A stretch of DNA of 64,000 nt from contig BCHX01000005.1 of NCBI GenBank assembly GCA_001599755.1, forward strand, positions 3,716,409 to 3,780,408. The letters are read 5' to 3'. Origin of the DNA: Gliomastix tumulicola (Eukaryota > Ascomycota > Sordariomycetes > Hypocreales > Bionectriaceae). Position numbers and translations under genes: made by a program. Below are positions 1 through 9,779 of this stretch, piece by piece; the stretch's first letter is position 1, and every line of letters starts with the position of its first letter. The notes under the pieces are model-generated. The model did no database searches, was not told where the DNA came from, and saw only the letters and a program-made list of their open reading frames with translations.

Positions 1-260
1 CGATGTTGGCGTCGGGCTTCTGTGCTCCGAGAACCCACCACCACGAATCGTTCACTGATCACCAGCTAGATCCAGCTAATCCTTGCCATCGACGGAGTCA
101 AACGTAACGGCCCTTCACATCAGAGAACAGAAGCCCCTCCTTTGGAATCTCATATCAGGCCCTCACCACCATTGATCCCTCCTCGCTCGCTCACTCGCTC
201 ATATTTCATCACAAGCTTCATTCACTCTTACCCCTCACTCTGCATCCTATTTCGCCCAAG

Positions 261-1184
261 ATGACACAGGCAGACATCGACGCCCGAGAGGCCCTCACCA
301 AGCGGACCGTCCCCAAGATGGTCCTCTCCACGGGCTCAGCATCCTCCCTCACACCACCCCCGGCTCCCCGTCCGACCAACATCGACGCGTCCACCCGCGC
401 CCAGCAGCGCTTCTCCGTGTCCGGCAACGCCGTCATATCCGGCGGCGCAGGCACACTGGCCCTCGACTCCAGCGAAGCGCTCCTCGAGCACGGCCTCCAG
501 GGCCTCATGATCTTCGACGTCAACCCGGCGCACTCGCAGGACAAGATCGACGCGCTGCAGGCCAAATTCCCCCAGGCCAAGATCTCTGCCCTCAAAGTCG
601 ATGTCACAGACGACGTCGCCGTCAACAAGGCCATGGAGGAGACGGCCGCCACCCTCGGCTCCGTCGACATCCTGGTCTGCTTCGCGGGCGTCGTCGGCTG
701 CGTGGACGCCCTGGACATGCCCATCGCGCAGTGGCGCCGCATGCTCGAGATCAACACGACGGGCACCTTCATCTGCGCGCAGGCGGCCGCCCGGCAGATG
801 GTCAAGCAGGGCAAGCGGCGGGGAGGAGGGGGCAGCATCACCTTCGTCGCGTCCATCTCGGCGCACCGCGTCAACTACCCGCAGCCGCAGGCCGCGTACA
901 ACGTGAGCAAGTCGGCGCTGCTCATGCTCAAGTCGTGCCTGGCCGCCGAGTGGGCGCACCACGGGATCCGGACAAACTCCATCTCTCCTGGGTATATGGA
1001 CACGGTGCTGAACGAGGGGGACGGCATCGCGGAGCACCGGAGGATCTGGGCCGAGAGGAATCCGAGCGGGAGGATGGGGAGTCCGTCGGAGCTGACGGGG
1101 GCGGTGGTCTTGCTGAGCAGTTCGGCGGGCACGTATATGAACGGGACGGATATTGTGGTTGATGGAGGGGCGATTGTGTTCTGA
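261..1184 (+). CDS. Short-chain dehydrogenase/reductase (classical SDR)
   Basis: A single uninterrupted exon of 307 residues with an NAD(P)-binding Rossmann fold, predicted to oxidise or reduce a sugar alcohol, ketose or similar small carbonyl. The glycine motif at about residues 59-66 reads SGGAGTLA, slightly off the usual TGxxxGIG. The NNAG position is CFAG (about 140). The active site is intact: the Ser region VASISA (about 198), YNVSK with Tyr213 and Lys217, and the C-terminal substrate/oligomer segment SPGYMDT. The C-terminal DGG (VVDGGAIVF) is typical of polyol-type SDRs such as arabinitol/xylulose or sorbose reductases, which I regard as the likeliest relatives by inference. About 50 residues precede the Rossmann fold, longer than usual, and this may include a targeting or disordered segment. 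The ATG follows a pyrimidine-rich leader. Substrate is not determinable from the sequence. Confidence 0.9.
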   Translation: MTQADIDAREALTKRTVPKMVLSTGSASSLTPPPAPRPTNIDASTRAQQRFSVSGNAVISGGAGTLALDSSEALLEHGLQGLMIFDVNPAHSQDKIDALQAKFPQAKISALKVDVTDDVAVNKAMEETAATLGSVDILVCFAGVVGCVDALDMPIAQWRRMLEINTTGTFICAQAAARQMVKQGKRRGGGGSITFVASISAHRVNYPQPQAAYNVSKSALLMLKSCLAAEWAHHGIRTNSISPGYMDTVLNEGDGIAEHRRIWAERNPSGRMGSPSELTGAVVLLSSSAGTYMNGTDIVVDGGAIVF

Positions 1185-1410
1185 TTGAGGCCATGGAGCG
1201 GTAGATATAGATATATCCAGATAGAACTGTGGCTAGACGCATTCTTCATCACCCGTGCGCACTGGATTCATATTCATCATGACAGGATTCATAGACTAGC
1301 AGCAGCTACGGAGGCCGGACCGGGTGGCAGACTGCCCGTGAAGCCAGATCTCCGATTCCGATTCCGGGGCGGGGATGCTCCGAAGAGGGGTCGATGTCTC
1401 GGCGAGCGAA

Positions 1411-1418
1411 TATAACAG
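1411..1418 (+). promoter_or_regulatory. TATA-like element of the acetyltransferase gene
   Basis: A tataacag core lies 70 nt before the ATG at 1481 and is followed by a CT-rich stretch (ctccctccctt), a typical fungal core-promoter arrangement. The 296-base interval 1185-1480 holds no gene. Confidence 0.45.
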
Positions 1419-1480
1419 ATGCACTCCCTCCCTTCATACCATCTTCTCCTCACCACCATCATCTTGAATAGACATCAGCC

Positions 1481-2230
1481 ATGGCCAGCAAGTCCAAAAA
1501 CGACGAAATCATCACTCAGGCTCGCGCCCTCAAGGGCACGCCCTGGTGCGACGAGTACGAGAAGATGATCTCGGGCATGCTCTACAACCCCCTCGAGCCG
1601 AAGCTCTGCGAGGGCCGCCACCGTGCCCGGGCGCTGGCGTTCAAGTACAACAACATCGACCCCGGGACTGTCGACTACGAGACGGGGAAGAAGATGAGGG
1701 AGGAGCTGCTGCGGGAGATGCTGGGCAGTGTCGGCGAGGGGACGTTCATTGAGCCTCCCTTTTTGCCGGACTACGGATCCAATGTCAGCATCGGGAAGAA
1801 CTGCTTCATGAACTTCAAGTATGTAAGATGATGATTAATCTGATGGAAAGAAGCTCAACGAATAAACAGTCTTACTATCCTGGACACAAGTCTCGTCATC
1901 ATCGGCGACCGCGTGCAGATTGCCAACGGCGTCACACTCGCCGGCGCCGGACACGAGACGAGCGTACTCTCGCGCATCAAGTTCATCGAGTTCGGCCACC
2001 CGATCTGCATCGAGGACGACTGCTGGATCGGTGCCAACGTCACGGTGCTTCCCGGCGTCACCATTGGCAAGGGCTGCACGATCGGTGCTGGCTCTGTCGT
2101 GACCAGGGACATCCCGCCGTACTCGGTCGCTGTTGGTGCTCCTGCAAGAGTCATCAAGAAGCTACCTACCGTCGAGGAGGAGAGGGCAGATCCGAATAAT
2201 CCGCTGAACCACTTGGAAGACCGGGAGTAG
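1481..2230 (+). CDS. Maltose/galactoside O-acetyltransferase family (LacA/NodL type, hexapeptide repeat)
   Basis: Two exons, 1481-1818 and 1870-2230, joined across a 51-nt intron (GTATGTAAG..CAG), give 232 residues. The splice is fixed by continuity of the left-handed beta-helix: the FMNFN-LTILDTS motif is formed exactly at the junction. The N-terminal Mac domain (residues about 15-75, with GTPWCDEYEKMISGMLYN) precedes hexapeptide repeats (IGDRVQIANGV, IEDDCWIGANVTVLPGVTIG, IGAGSVVTRDIP). GHET carries the catalytic His, and AVGAPARVIKKL is the CoA-binding end. The family transfers acetyl from acetyl-CoA to a sugar hydroxyl, probably in the cytosol. The gene converges on the AAA ATPase gene, with only about 100 bases between their stops. 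The full length is normal for the family. Confidence 0.92.
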
Positions 2231-2331
2231 CCTGGGGCCCTGGGTGTTGTTTTCATGTATATACTTCCTGCGTCCAACCCTTCACGCCCAGCTATGTATC
2301 CAGCTCCGCCTACATGTTAGATATCAGTTCT

Positions 2332-5300
2332 TCATCCTATATAAGACCCTGATCGCGACGGGTCCTGCGCCTGCATCTGTTGTTGCCGCTGCTGGGTGTA
2401 CGACGGCAGTGGCTCTGCTCGCTGCTGAGGCTGCTGCTGCTGAATGAAACCCGGCTGCTGTTCAAACGGCGCCCCAGAACTTGTCTGGGTCATCATCTGC
2501 GGCTGACCGAACTGAGTCTGGCCATGCTGATACTGTCCCTGGAAGACAGCCTGTGCTCCCATCGACACTGCCGGCTGCGAGGGAAACGACTGCATCGACG
2601 ACGGCATCATCTGCCCCTGATAAGGCGTCGTCGCTCTCCCAAACGACAACAGCCCCCATCGATGGAATCTGCCCTTGGTCTCCTCCCCGGCGCCGCGTTG
2701 AATCCCTCCCCAGGCCTCGACCAGTGATCGTGTCTGATCCCCCACGCCGAGGCCCTCTCCGCGTCCGTCTTGGACTGGATACTCCAGAGGTAGTTGTTGA
2801 ACTGATCCGACACCCTTGACACCTTCTCGAAGTGATCCCTCGTCAGCACGATCTTGTGCTCCCCACGGTGTTTGTACCCGGCCAGCGCGACCGCGCTCTG
2901 GAACGCGTTCCGGATCTGCCTGCCGTTCCACACGGGGCCGATGGTCGACCCTTTACGCTCCTGCGCCTCGAAGAGCGTCTCGGCGTAGTCGACGATGTCC
3001 CCCGCGTCGAGGTCGACGAGGTCGCTGGAGTTGAGCTTGTCGAGGTGCGACTCCCAGATGCGGCGGGTGTACTTCCACGTGAGGGGCGGGTAGTAGAGCG
3101 AGAGGTGGAGGCGGGACTTGAAGGCCTCGTCGAAGACGCCGACGCGGTTGCTCGTGAGGAAGAGGACGCCCTCGTAGTACTCGAGGGTGCGGAGGAAGAC
3201 TTGAGGAGGTCAGACGGTTGTTAAAAAGTTTCATGGACAAGGGGACTGACCTGATACTAGGGCATTGCGCTGGATGTCGTCTGCGGTACGCTGGGCGAGG
3301 AAGACGTCTGCTTCGTCGAGGAGCAGGATGCAGTCCCAGACCTGGGCTAGCTGGAAGGTCTCCTGGAGCTTGGCTTCTACTTCCTTCGGCGAGGTGCCAA
3401 GATCACCTGTAGATGACCGAGTCAGTGGTGAGTCTGAGAAACTGGACAGTAAAAGACGGCTTACCGCAAGTGATGGGCAGCAGGGGTTTGTTGTACGCCT
3501 CGGCGGCACATTCTGCAGGAGACGGTTAGATATTGACGAGTCAGTTGATAGATGCCACTACTACCCACCGGCAGTGGATGTCTTTCCAACGCCTGGAACA
3601 CCATGCAGGAGGATGACGACTCCCCTTCCTGAGAAAAACCGGGTAAGCATAGAACCTGTGAGGAGTGCCACTTGACGTACCTTTAGCCCTGACCAAATCG
3701 AACTGCAGTTTTCGGCTCAAGTTCCCCATAATGTGTGACTCGATCAACGACTGGACAAGGCTCTTGTGCCCGTCAGGAAGCTGTAGGTCATTCCACGGCT
3801 CCGGACGGCACTGCCGAACGCGGATCATGTCCTGTCCATCTGCACCCTTTCCAAGTCGGAGGCTGGCTGTTCCCCGTATGTTAGCACCACCACCTCAATC
3901 TGGGCTCTAGAAAGGCGAGGAACATACTCCATCTGCGAGTCTGAAACACGAATCCAAAGACACGACCGGGAAGAAGAAGTAGATCATCAGGATCCGTCGG
4001 CGGATGGTCCCGATCCCACTTCTGCCACTTATCCGTCTCCGTGCTCATCAGCCGCCGCGCCACCCTGATATCCCAGTACCGGTCAAAGTGGCATGTCCAG
4101 CCCGCCGGGATGTCATCATAGTCTCTCTCCGGCACCTGCGGCGGCTCTGAGTCGACGGGCCGCCACCCTCGCACTGCGTGGAACGCACGCTCGATGTCGA
4201 TCATGACCTCGCTGTCGATCCATTCCGAGTACAGTGATACGTCGTCCCTCCCTTGCAGCAACTCGCTGTCCACCAGGAGCGTCCCATTGGGCTCCTCGAG
4301 CTGGTTCCGTCCCGTGTAGTCGCGGTGCGTAGGACGCGTGTGCTCGATGAAGTCTCGACCTCGGGCGACGAGAGAGTCGGTATCTATCAGACCTGCGGCC
4401 TTGGCCACCTCGAGGGGACAGGCGATCAGATCCGTCGACTTCTCCAGGCCTTGGAAGGGCTCGATGAAGATGCGCCGATAGACGGGGAAGTATCGGTTGC
4501 CGTCAAAGTCGATGTAGTAGCAGTCAATGACGAACGGGCAGAACCGTGATCGTGATCGTGAACCGTCGGGGAGGATCATCGGGAACGGGCTGGCGCCGAG
4601 TCGTTGTAGGACCTTCCAGACCTTCTGCGGGACGTTCCGGTCCTTGACGTAGATGAGAGAACCGAGGGGAAACGCGTACCACAGCTCTGAGAAGTAGACA
4701 TGCTCGTATGACTCCCTTGTCTCCAGTGGCACGATAAAGTGGTCCATGAACTTGACCAGCGTCCGGATATCCTTGATCAGACTGGTGAGCTGGGGAAGCG
4801 TGAGATTCGCAGCATCAACCTCGACATCGGCCGCGTTGTCGATAGGCGGGTTCTCCTCCCAATCCTTCTCAAAGTCCTCCTCCGTCAATGTCAGGTTCGT
4901 CTTCCGTCGGTAGTCCTCAAACTCGGCGAGACCATTCCTGATCTTCCCGGCGCCGTACACGAGGAGCTTGAAGGGACGCTCGATCATGTAGTGCATATGC
5001 TCGTCCTCCGGGTCGTATCCGAGGTTGCTGTCATCAATGTTCCACCGCAGCCAGAGCATCAGGTGGCGCGACTTGAACATGATGAACTCGGGCTGCTCGA
5101 AGCGGCCCTCCGGCAGCTTCTGCGAGATCTCCTCGACCTCGTTCCGCCTGTCGTCCGGCCTGTTGTTGGCGACGGGGGAGTCGTGCTCGTTGTGCGTGCC
5201 GACGAGGATGTAGAAGGCCGGATGCAGTGGTTCCTTGAGGGTTCGGCGGATGGCGGCCCAGCGGGCGAATTTCATCTCCGTCGTGGACCGTTGGACCGGC

Positions 5301-5757
5301 GCCGGGGGAGCATCGCTGGCGTTGGTGTCGGATCCAGCATCTTCCTCGTCGCCGTCGCCATCCTCTCCTTCTCCTTCCTCTTCGTCCTCGCCGTCTTCGT
5401 CCTCGTCATCTTCCTCGCCGTCGTCGTCTTCTTCTTCTTCATCATCGGACTGCCTCTGGTTCGCGATCTTGGCTCGTAAGTCCTGCAACTGGCCGGCCTG
5501 CTGCCTGACCAACTTCTCCAGATCCCGGAGCCGCCTAGACAGCTTGTCGACTACCTGATCGTTCAGCTTGGCTCCATCGCCCCCCTCGATTGCCATGTCC
5601 TTGACAGCTCCAGTGACTGTCTCGACGTGGCTGTCAGCTGCTTGAGCCGGCTCTGTCGTAGTGTCAACATGTGTCCCGGCCTTTCCCAGTGCCCTCCAAG
5701 CACGGCTCAGCATGATTGGGTGCACTCACCAGCGACGGTCTCGGCGCCCGATGGCAT
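2332..5757 (-). CDS. DUF7025-type AAA+ ATPase, with an apparent frame break near the C-terminus
   Basis: Seven exons (5757-5730, 5652-3928, 3866-3681, 3628-3569, 3512-3465, 3406-3251, 3199-2332), all with GT..AG introns of 51-77 nt. The first exon encodes only MPSGAETVA. A coiled-coil/acidic region (SDDEEEEDDDGEEDDEDEDG, about residues 80-125) is followed by a large DUF7025-like region (about 150-580), then an AAA domain with Walker A LLHGVPGVGKTS, Walker B CILLLDEADVF and sensor LFLTSNR. After the lid (GPVWNGRQIRNAFQSAVALA) and GIRHDHW, the frame runs into a stop at 2607. The Q-rich tail typical of this family (SFGRATTPYQGQ.. to a stop at 2332) lies in another frame. No 45-80 nt intron joins the two frames without losing the conserved GIRHDHW or making a stop. 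One extra base in the G5 run (C5 at 2653-2657 on +) would restore a protein of about 1,020 residues. The cellular role of this expanded fungal family is unknown. Confidence 0.85.
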
Positions 5758-6070
5758 TTTGAACACTCTTGGCAACCAGAAGGCCCGATGTGGTCGGCGA
5801 GGTGCAGACAAATCAGAATGAAAGGCGGTCAGATCTGAATATCAATAAATTCCATGACCAACTGAGAAGGCAACAAACCCCGCCTTCTAGGCTAATTTCG
5901 GAAGTGGAATAAGCCGCCGAGTCCTTGGGAATTCCACCCATGAAAACGCCTTATCAAGTCCTTCCTACCGCTACACTTCAGCATAAGAGCCCCCCCCTAT
6001 CCCCCTCCCCGCTGACGAAAAAACCCCCCCTGCTAGTGAAGCCCGCTACTGGTGCAGTGCCTCGTTTTGC
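5758..6070. other. Shared upstream region of two divergent genes
   Basis: This 313-base interval separates the start codons of the AAA ATPase (-) and the NLR-like helical gene (+). It contains C-rich tracts around 5988-6030 and no ORF I would support. A bidirectional promoter is inferred from position only. Confidence 0.4.
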
Positions 6071-8281
6071 ATGGCTAGCTGGGGAAGAAATAATGTCCAT
6101 TTCGCCGACGCCGCTTTCGCTTTCATGAACCTGCAACCGGTGCACGACTTCCTCCTCGGCGTGGGTAAGACGGCCATGTCGGAGCTAGAGGAAGTAGACG
6201 AGCAGCAGCTTTCCGACGCGGAGAGGCTGTACAGGCTTTACAAGGGCCGGCTGCCGAGCCCGCGACCGCCGCCGGAGCCTCTGGGTCCTTCGCTGGAGTG
6301 AGCTCCCCTGAAACGTCATTGCGGGGGAGGGAGGGAGGGAGGGAGCGTGAATCCATGAAGACTGAGGTGACTGACTGACTGACTGACTGACTTCTGCTTG
6401 GGAAGACTCCAGGACTACAGCCACGAGTTCCAGAACGCCATCAGCCTGTATCTCGAGCGGTCCGAGGACAAAGAGGCAGCGGATGCCTTCGCGAACAGCT
6501 CGTGGGAGCATGTCCAGTCCGAGGCCGACCGGGCATGGGCCGCGTACGACGGACACCTGAAGCGGAGGACTACGATTGCACGGCGCGGGACGGAGGCGCT
6601 GGACCACCAGGTCGGGACGTTCATGACGAGCCCGTACTTCGAGTTCCTCATGGAGCTCATCCCGAGCGGCAATTACACGTCTGTTCTGCTCGGCGGTCTG
6701 ACGCTGGCTTACAATGTGAGTGGACTGATGACAGTGGTAAGGCAGACAATAAGTGAGCTGACAGGCGCCGCGCGCGCGCGCACAGGCCGCTCGCAGGAAG
6801 AAGGCAATCAGGGAGAAGATATTGCAGCTCTTTGAGAGCCTGTCAGACAGGGCCAGGGAGACGACTGACAGGATCAAGCTCTACCGCCACGATGCAGACC
6901 TGCACGCCAAGTCGGAGAAGCTGTATATGGCTGTGCTCGACTGCGTCCACCTCAGCATAACGTGGCTGGACCAGAACAGCGCTCGTACGTCTGACACAAT
7001 GATTTGCACTATTGGCAAATGGTACCTGGATCATACCGCTGACGAAAAAACCTAGGCGAGTCGTTCAAAGCTTTCTTCCGGCAGAGCGGATACGCTGCGA
7101 GGCTGGGAGAAGCCAAGGTCAACCTCGACCGCAGGGCAAAGGAGTTTCAGAGCGCCGTCGACTTTTGCCTGCAGAAGGAGGTGCACGAGATCCACGGCGG
7201 CGTGGACGAGCTCAAGGCGGCATCCTCTGCCATCTTCTCGCTCCTCGCGGGCTTCATGAAGGACTTTCCGGGTGAGATATCTCTCTTTCACTAGTTTTGA
7301 GGGAAATGGCGGCGCCTCTAATGCCCTCGGCTATACATAGATTTGCTGGCCGCCCAGCTTGAGCAGCAGGCCCAGCAGGCTCAGGGCCAGATGCCCAATG
7401 TCGCCCCCCAGACGCAGTTTGTCCTGCAGCATACGCAGCCACAGGCTTTCACCATCTCATCCGCCGCGCTCCAGCACAGTCTGGCGGCCGAGTATCACGA
7501 CCACGGGCAGGACGCCGTGGCGCGTGCCCTGGCTGCACTCGACTCAGACATCACGGCGGCAACGCAGCACAGCCCTTCCCTCCTCGACCGCGAGCGCATG
7601 GGATACTTGGCCCAAGACCCCAAGTTCCGATCATTCCTCCAAGGCAGTGACTCCGCCTTCCTCGTTCTCTACGAGCTTGATATCCAACAACAGGGATCCC
7701 TCTCGACACTGAGCCACCTCTGCGGACTCATGGCCAAGACCCTCCACACGCAGGGCATGTGGACTGCCGCCGCCTTTTGCGGCCTACACACTTCGGCCAG
7801 CGCCCCGTTCCAAGGCGGCGAGGGCCTCATCGCGTCCCTGACGCTGCAGCTCGTCGCCAGCCTTCCCACCGAGGCGTTCTCGACCCCGCTTGCCCCGTCG
7901 GATATCGAGCGCGAGCTAAGGCAGGGCAATAAAAGCATGGCGAGCTCTGTCTTCACGATGGTACTCGACCACCTACGCGCCGGCATGGTGTTCCTCATCA
8001 TTGACGGGCTGCACTGGCACGAGACGGAGGCGAAGAGCAGTGCTTCGCTGGGCATCATTCGGTTTCTCGGCAGGACCGTCACGCACTACAAGTACGTAAG
8101 GCGAGGGCTGGCCCTGAAGGTGTTGATCACCAATCCGACGCCGAGGCAGAGGGCGCAGTTCGACATGGCGGCAGGCATCCTGAAGGACTTGAGGATGGAG
8201 AGGGACGTTCTCAGTGGCGGGNTTCAGGGGGCCGAGGGGGAGGTGCTTTCCGACACGGTTGGTGGGGTGCCCAGAGGCTAG
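6071..8281 (+). CDS. NLR-like protein: helical DUF7708-like N-terminus plus degenerate NTPase-like region
   Basis: Five exons (6071-6297, 6406-6715, 6786-6984, 7056-7271, 7341-8281) give about 630 residues. All junctions keep frame, for example SLE/LQDYSHEF, LAYN/AARRKK and DFP/DLLAAQL. Residues about 45-310 are strongly helical, with W.. EADRAWAAYDGHL and a conserved-looking LIPSGNYTSVLLGGL, resembling the DUF7708 domain found at the N-terminus of fungal NACHT proteins. The C-terminal part (about 430-630) has an NTPase-like layout: a buried strand MVFLIIDGLHW in the place of Walker B and LALKVLITNPTPRQRAQF resembling the sensor/arginine segment, but no recognisable Walker A. An ambiguous base (N) at 8222 sits just before the stop; reading without it would give a slightly longer, different end (stop about 8328). 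Family name is tentative. It diverges from the AAA ATPase gene. Confidence 0.65.
6323..6392 (+). repeat. Intronic microsatellites (GGGA)n and (CTGA)5
   Basis: Inside the first intron (6298-6405) of the NLR-like gene lie a GGGA tract (about 6323-6345) and CTGA repeated five times (6371-6390). Each CTGA unit followed by C reads CTGAC, a match to the fungal branch-point consensus, 14-34 nt before the acceptor AG at 6404-6405. Confidence 0.85.
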
Positions 8282-8780
8282 ACTGCAGGTGTTCTATGCC
8301 GGGGAGAAAAAAATGTATGAGTTATGACAGTGATGACAGCAGGCAAATGCATGATTTCCTACTCCCAACCACCGTTGGTCAATTAGATATTTAGGGTGGT
8401 GCAGCCAGTTCCCAGTACCACCACCTCAGTGGCCGCTGGAAATCCCCCCGTTCCAGGGAGATCGCCTTCACCGCGCCTCTTAACAGTTATTGCATTTTAG
8501 CCGGGTAGTCTAAGCAGGGACACACATAATTTACATGGATTGACAAGATACGCCAGCGCTTTGAGGAATACGCTCTAACAGAGGGGGGGAAAAAAGAAAA
8601 GAAAAAATCGTGCGTGAGTAAGCCAGCAGCGGTATGGACCCACATTCCACCTCCCATCCTCCCACCGCAACCCCTCCAACGCAGGGAAAATTTTCAGCAA
8701 ATCCCACCGTGAAAAAAAGCAATCAACAAAGCAGTTTAACAGATGAGTCTTCGCTAGGAAGAAAAAAGAACAGCAAAAAT
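8282..8780. other. Gene-free interval
   Basis: I see no supported gene between the NLR-like gene and the tRNA gene. A G/A-rich tract lies at about 8581-8605, and the T/A-rich stretch just before 8781 acts as the 3' flank of the minus-strand tRNA. Confidence 0.4.
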
Positions 8781-8861
8781 GGACGAGCGGGGAATTGAAC
8801 CCCGGACCTTCAGCAGGCGCGCTGATGCGAAGCCGACGTCATACCCCTAGACCACACGCCC
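8781..8861 (-). tRNA. tRNA-Ala(CGC) with a 10-nt intron
   Basis: Read on the minus strand: acceptor arm GGGCGTG/CTCGTCC with the G3:U70 wobble that identifies tRNA-Ala; D-arm GTCTAGGGGTATGAC; anticodon stem TCGGC/GCTGA; anticodon CGC at 8829-8827 in the loop TTCGCA; variable AGGTC; T-arm CGGGG TTCAATT CCCCG. The anticodon loop is 17 nt unless a 10-nt intron (8816-8825) is removed at the canonical 37/38 site, which leaves a 7-nt loop. The discriminator base at 8780 reads A, followed by TTTTT, a Pol III terminator. There is one U6:U67 mismatch in the acceptor stem. The amino-acid call rests on anticodon and G3:U70 together. Confidence 0.85.
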
Positions 8862-9779
8862 CTGATTTGTGATAGTTCAGGTCGCAAAAGACTCCAAGAA
8901 GGTGGACAATAGGGCGGGGCAACCCAGCTAAGGGTCCACTGGATGCATTGCACGAGAAGACGAAGTACGAATTATTTCTTCTATGACAGTTCATCCCTGC
9001 GTATTGTAAGATAATTCTGGATTCTATTGCGACTCTTGTGCCCGTCTAACGCGTGCCTGTTGGGTGTCTAGATTATTTTCATGAGTTGGAGGCACATGCT
9101 ACTCCTTCGAGAAGTGGCTGGAGAATTGTTCGTGAAGCTACCCTACTGACCGCAGTCACCTTTACTCATCAAAGCTGGAACCAGCTATCAGCCCTGGATA
9201 ATTGCACCATGCCCTCCATGCGTGGATGGAATGACTCACGGGGAACTTCCGGGAGGGCGCTTCACATAACGATTTAAAGATTCACACTACAGTCAAGAGG
9301 CGACGTGTCTTTACTTCGCCCCTATGATCGACTATTAGATGCTGCTGACCGACATGTGCAGAGAAGTACTTGGTCAGGATGAATACCTGTCATAGCACTA
9401 CAAGGTGGGCACTTGTGTCTCTACTTTAGTCCTCTGGTGTATATGACTATTGTCCAACGTTTTTGGGTCTCGCAACGATCAAGTCACTGATACAGGTCTC
9501 GAGCGAGATGTCCCTCAAGGCCTTTGGTGGAGTGCCGAGTCCTCGTCTGTAAAGGGGCTACGGATGGTGGGGATTTCTCGCAATGGGGCCTGCGTTTGCT
9601 GGGATGTTCTTGGGATTCGGCTCTGTTAGTCTAAGCCGATGCATATACGACGCAGCCGAACGTCCTGATCTGCGGGGTTGCCTAAAGTTCAACCACATCA
9701 AAAGGCAACAGATTTCCCATGATACTCACCATGCAACTTCGGATTCTTTCATTCTTAGCCAGATATCTTTTTGCCCATC
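8862..9779. other. Gene-free interval
   Basis: No ORF here has family-like features. The stretch holds the upstream regions of the minus-strand tRNA gene and the plus-strand HET gene. Confidence 0.4.

Noticed and set aside
2607..2760. A short intron restoring the AAA ATPase frame
   Set aside because: Tested GT..AG pairs either keep the stopping frame, make a stop at the junction or delete the conserved GIRHDHW.
4739..5479. 246-residue open frame on the plus strand
   Set aside because: Antisense to the AAA ATPase; the Val/Phe-rich part is the complement of its acidic region.
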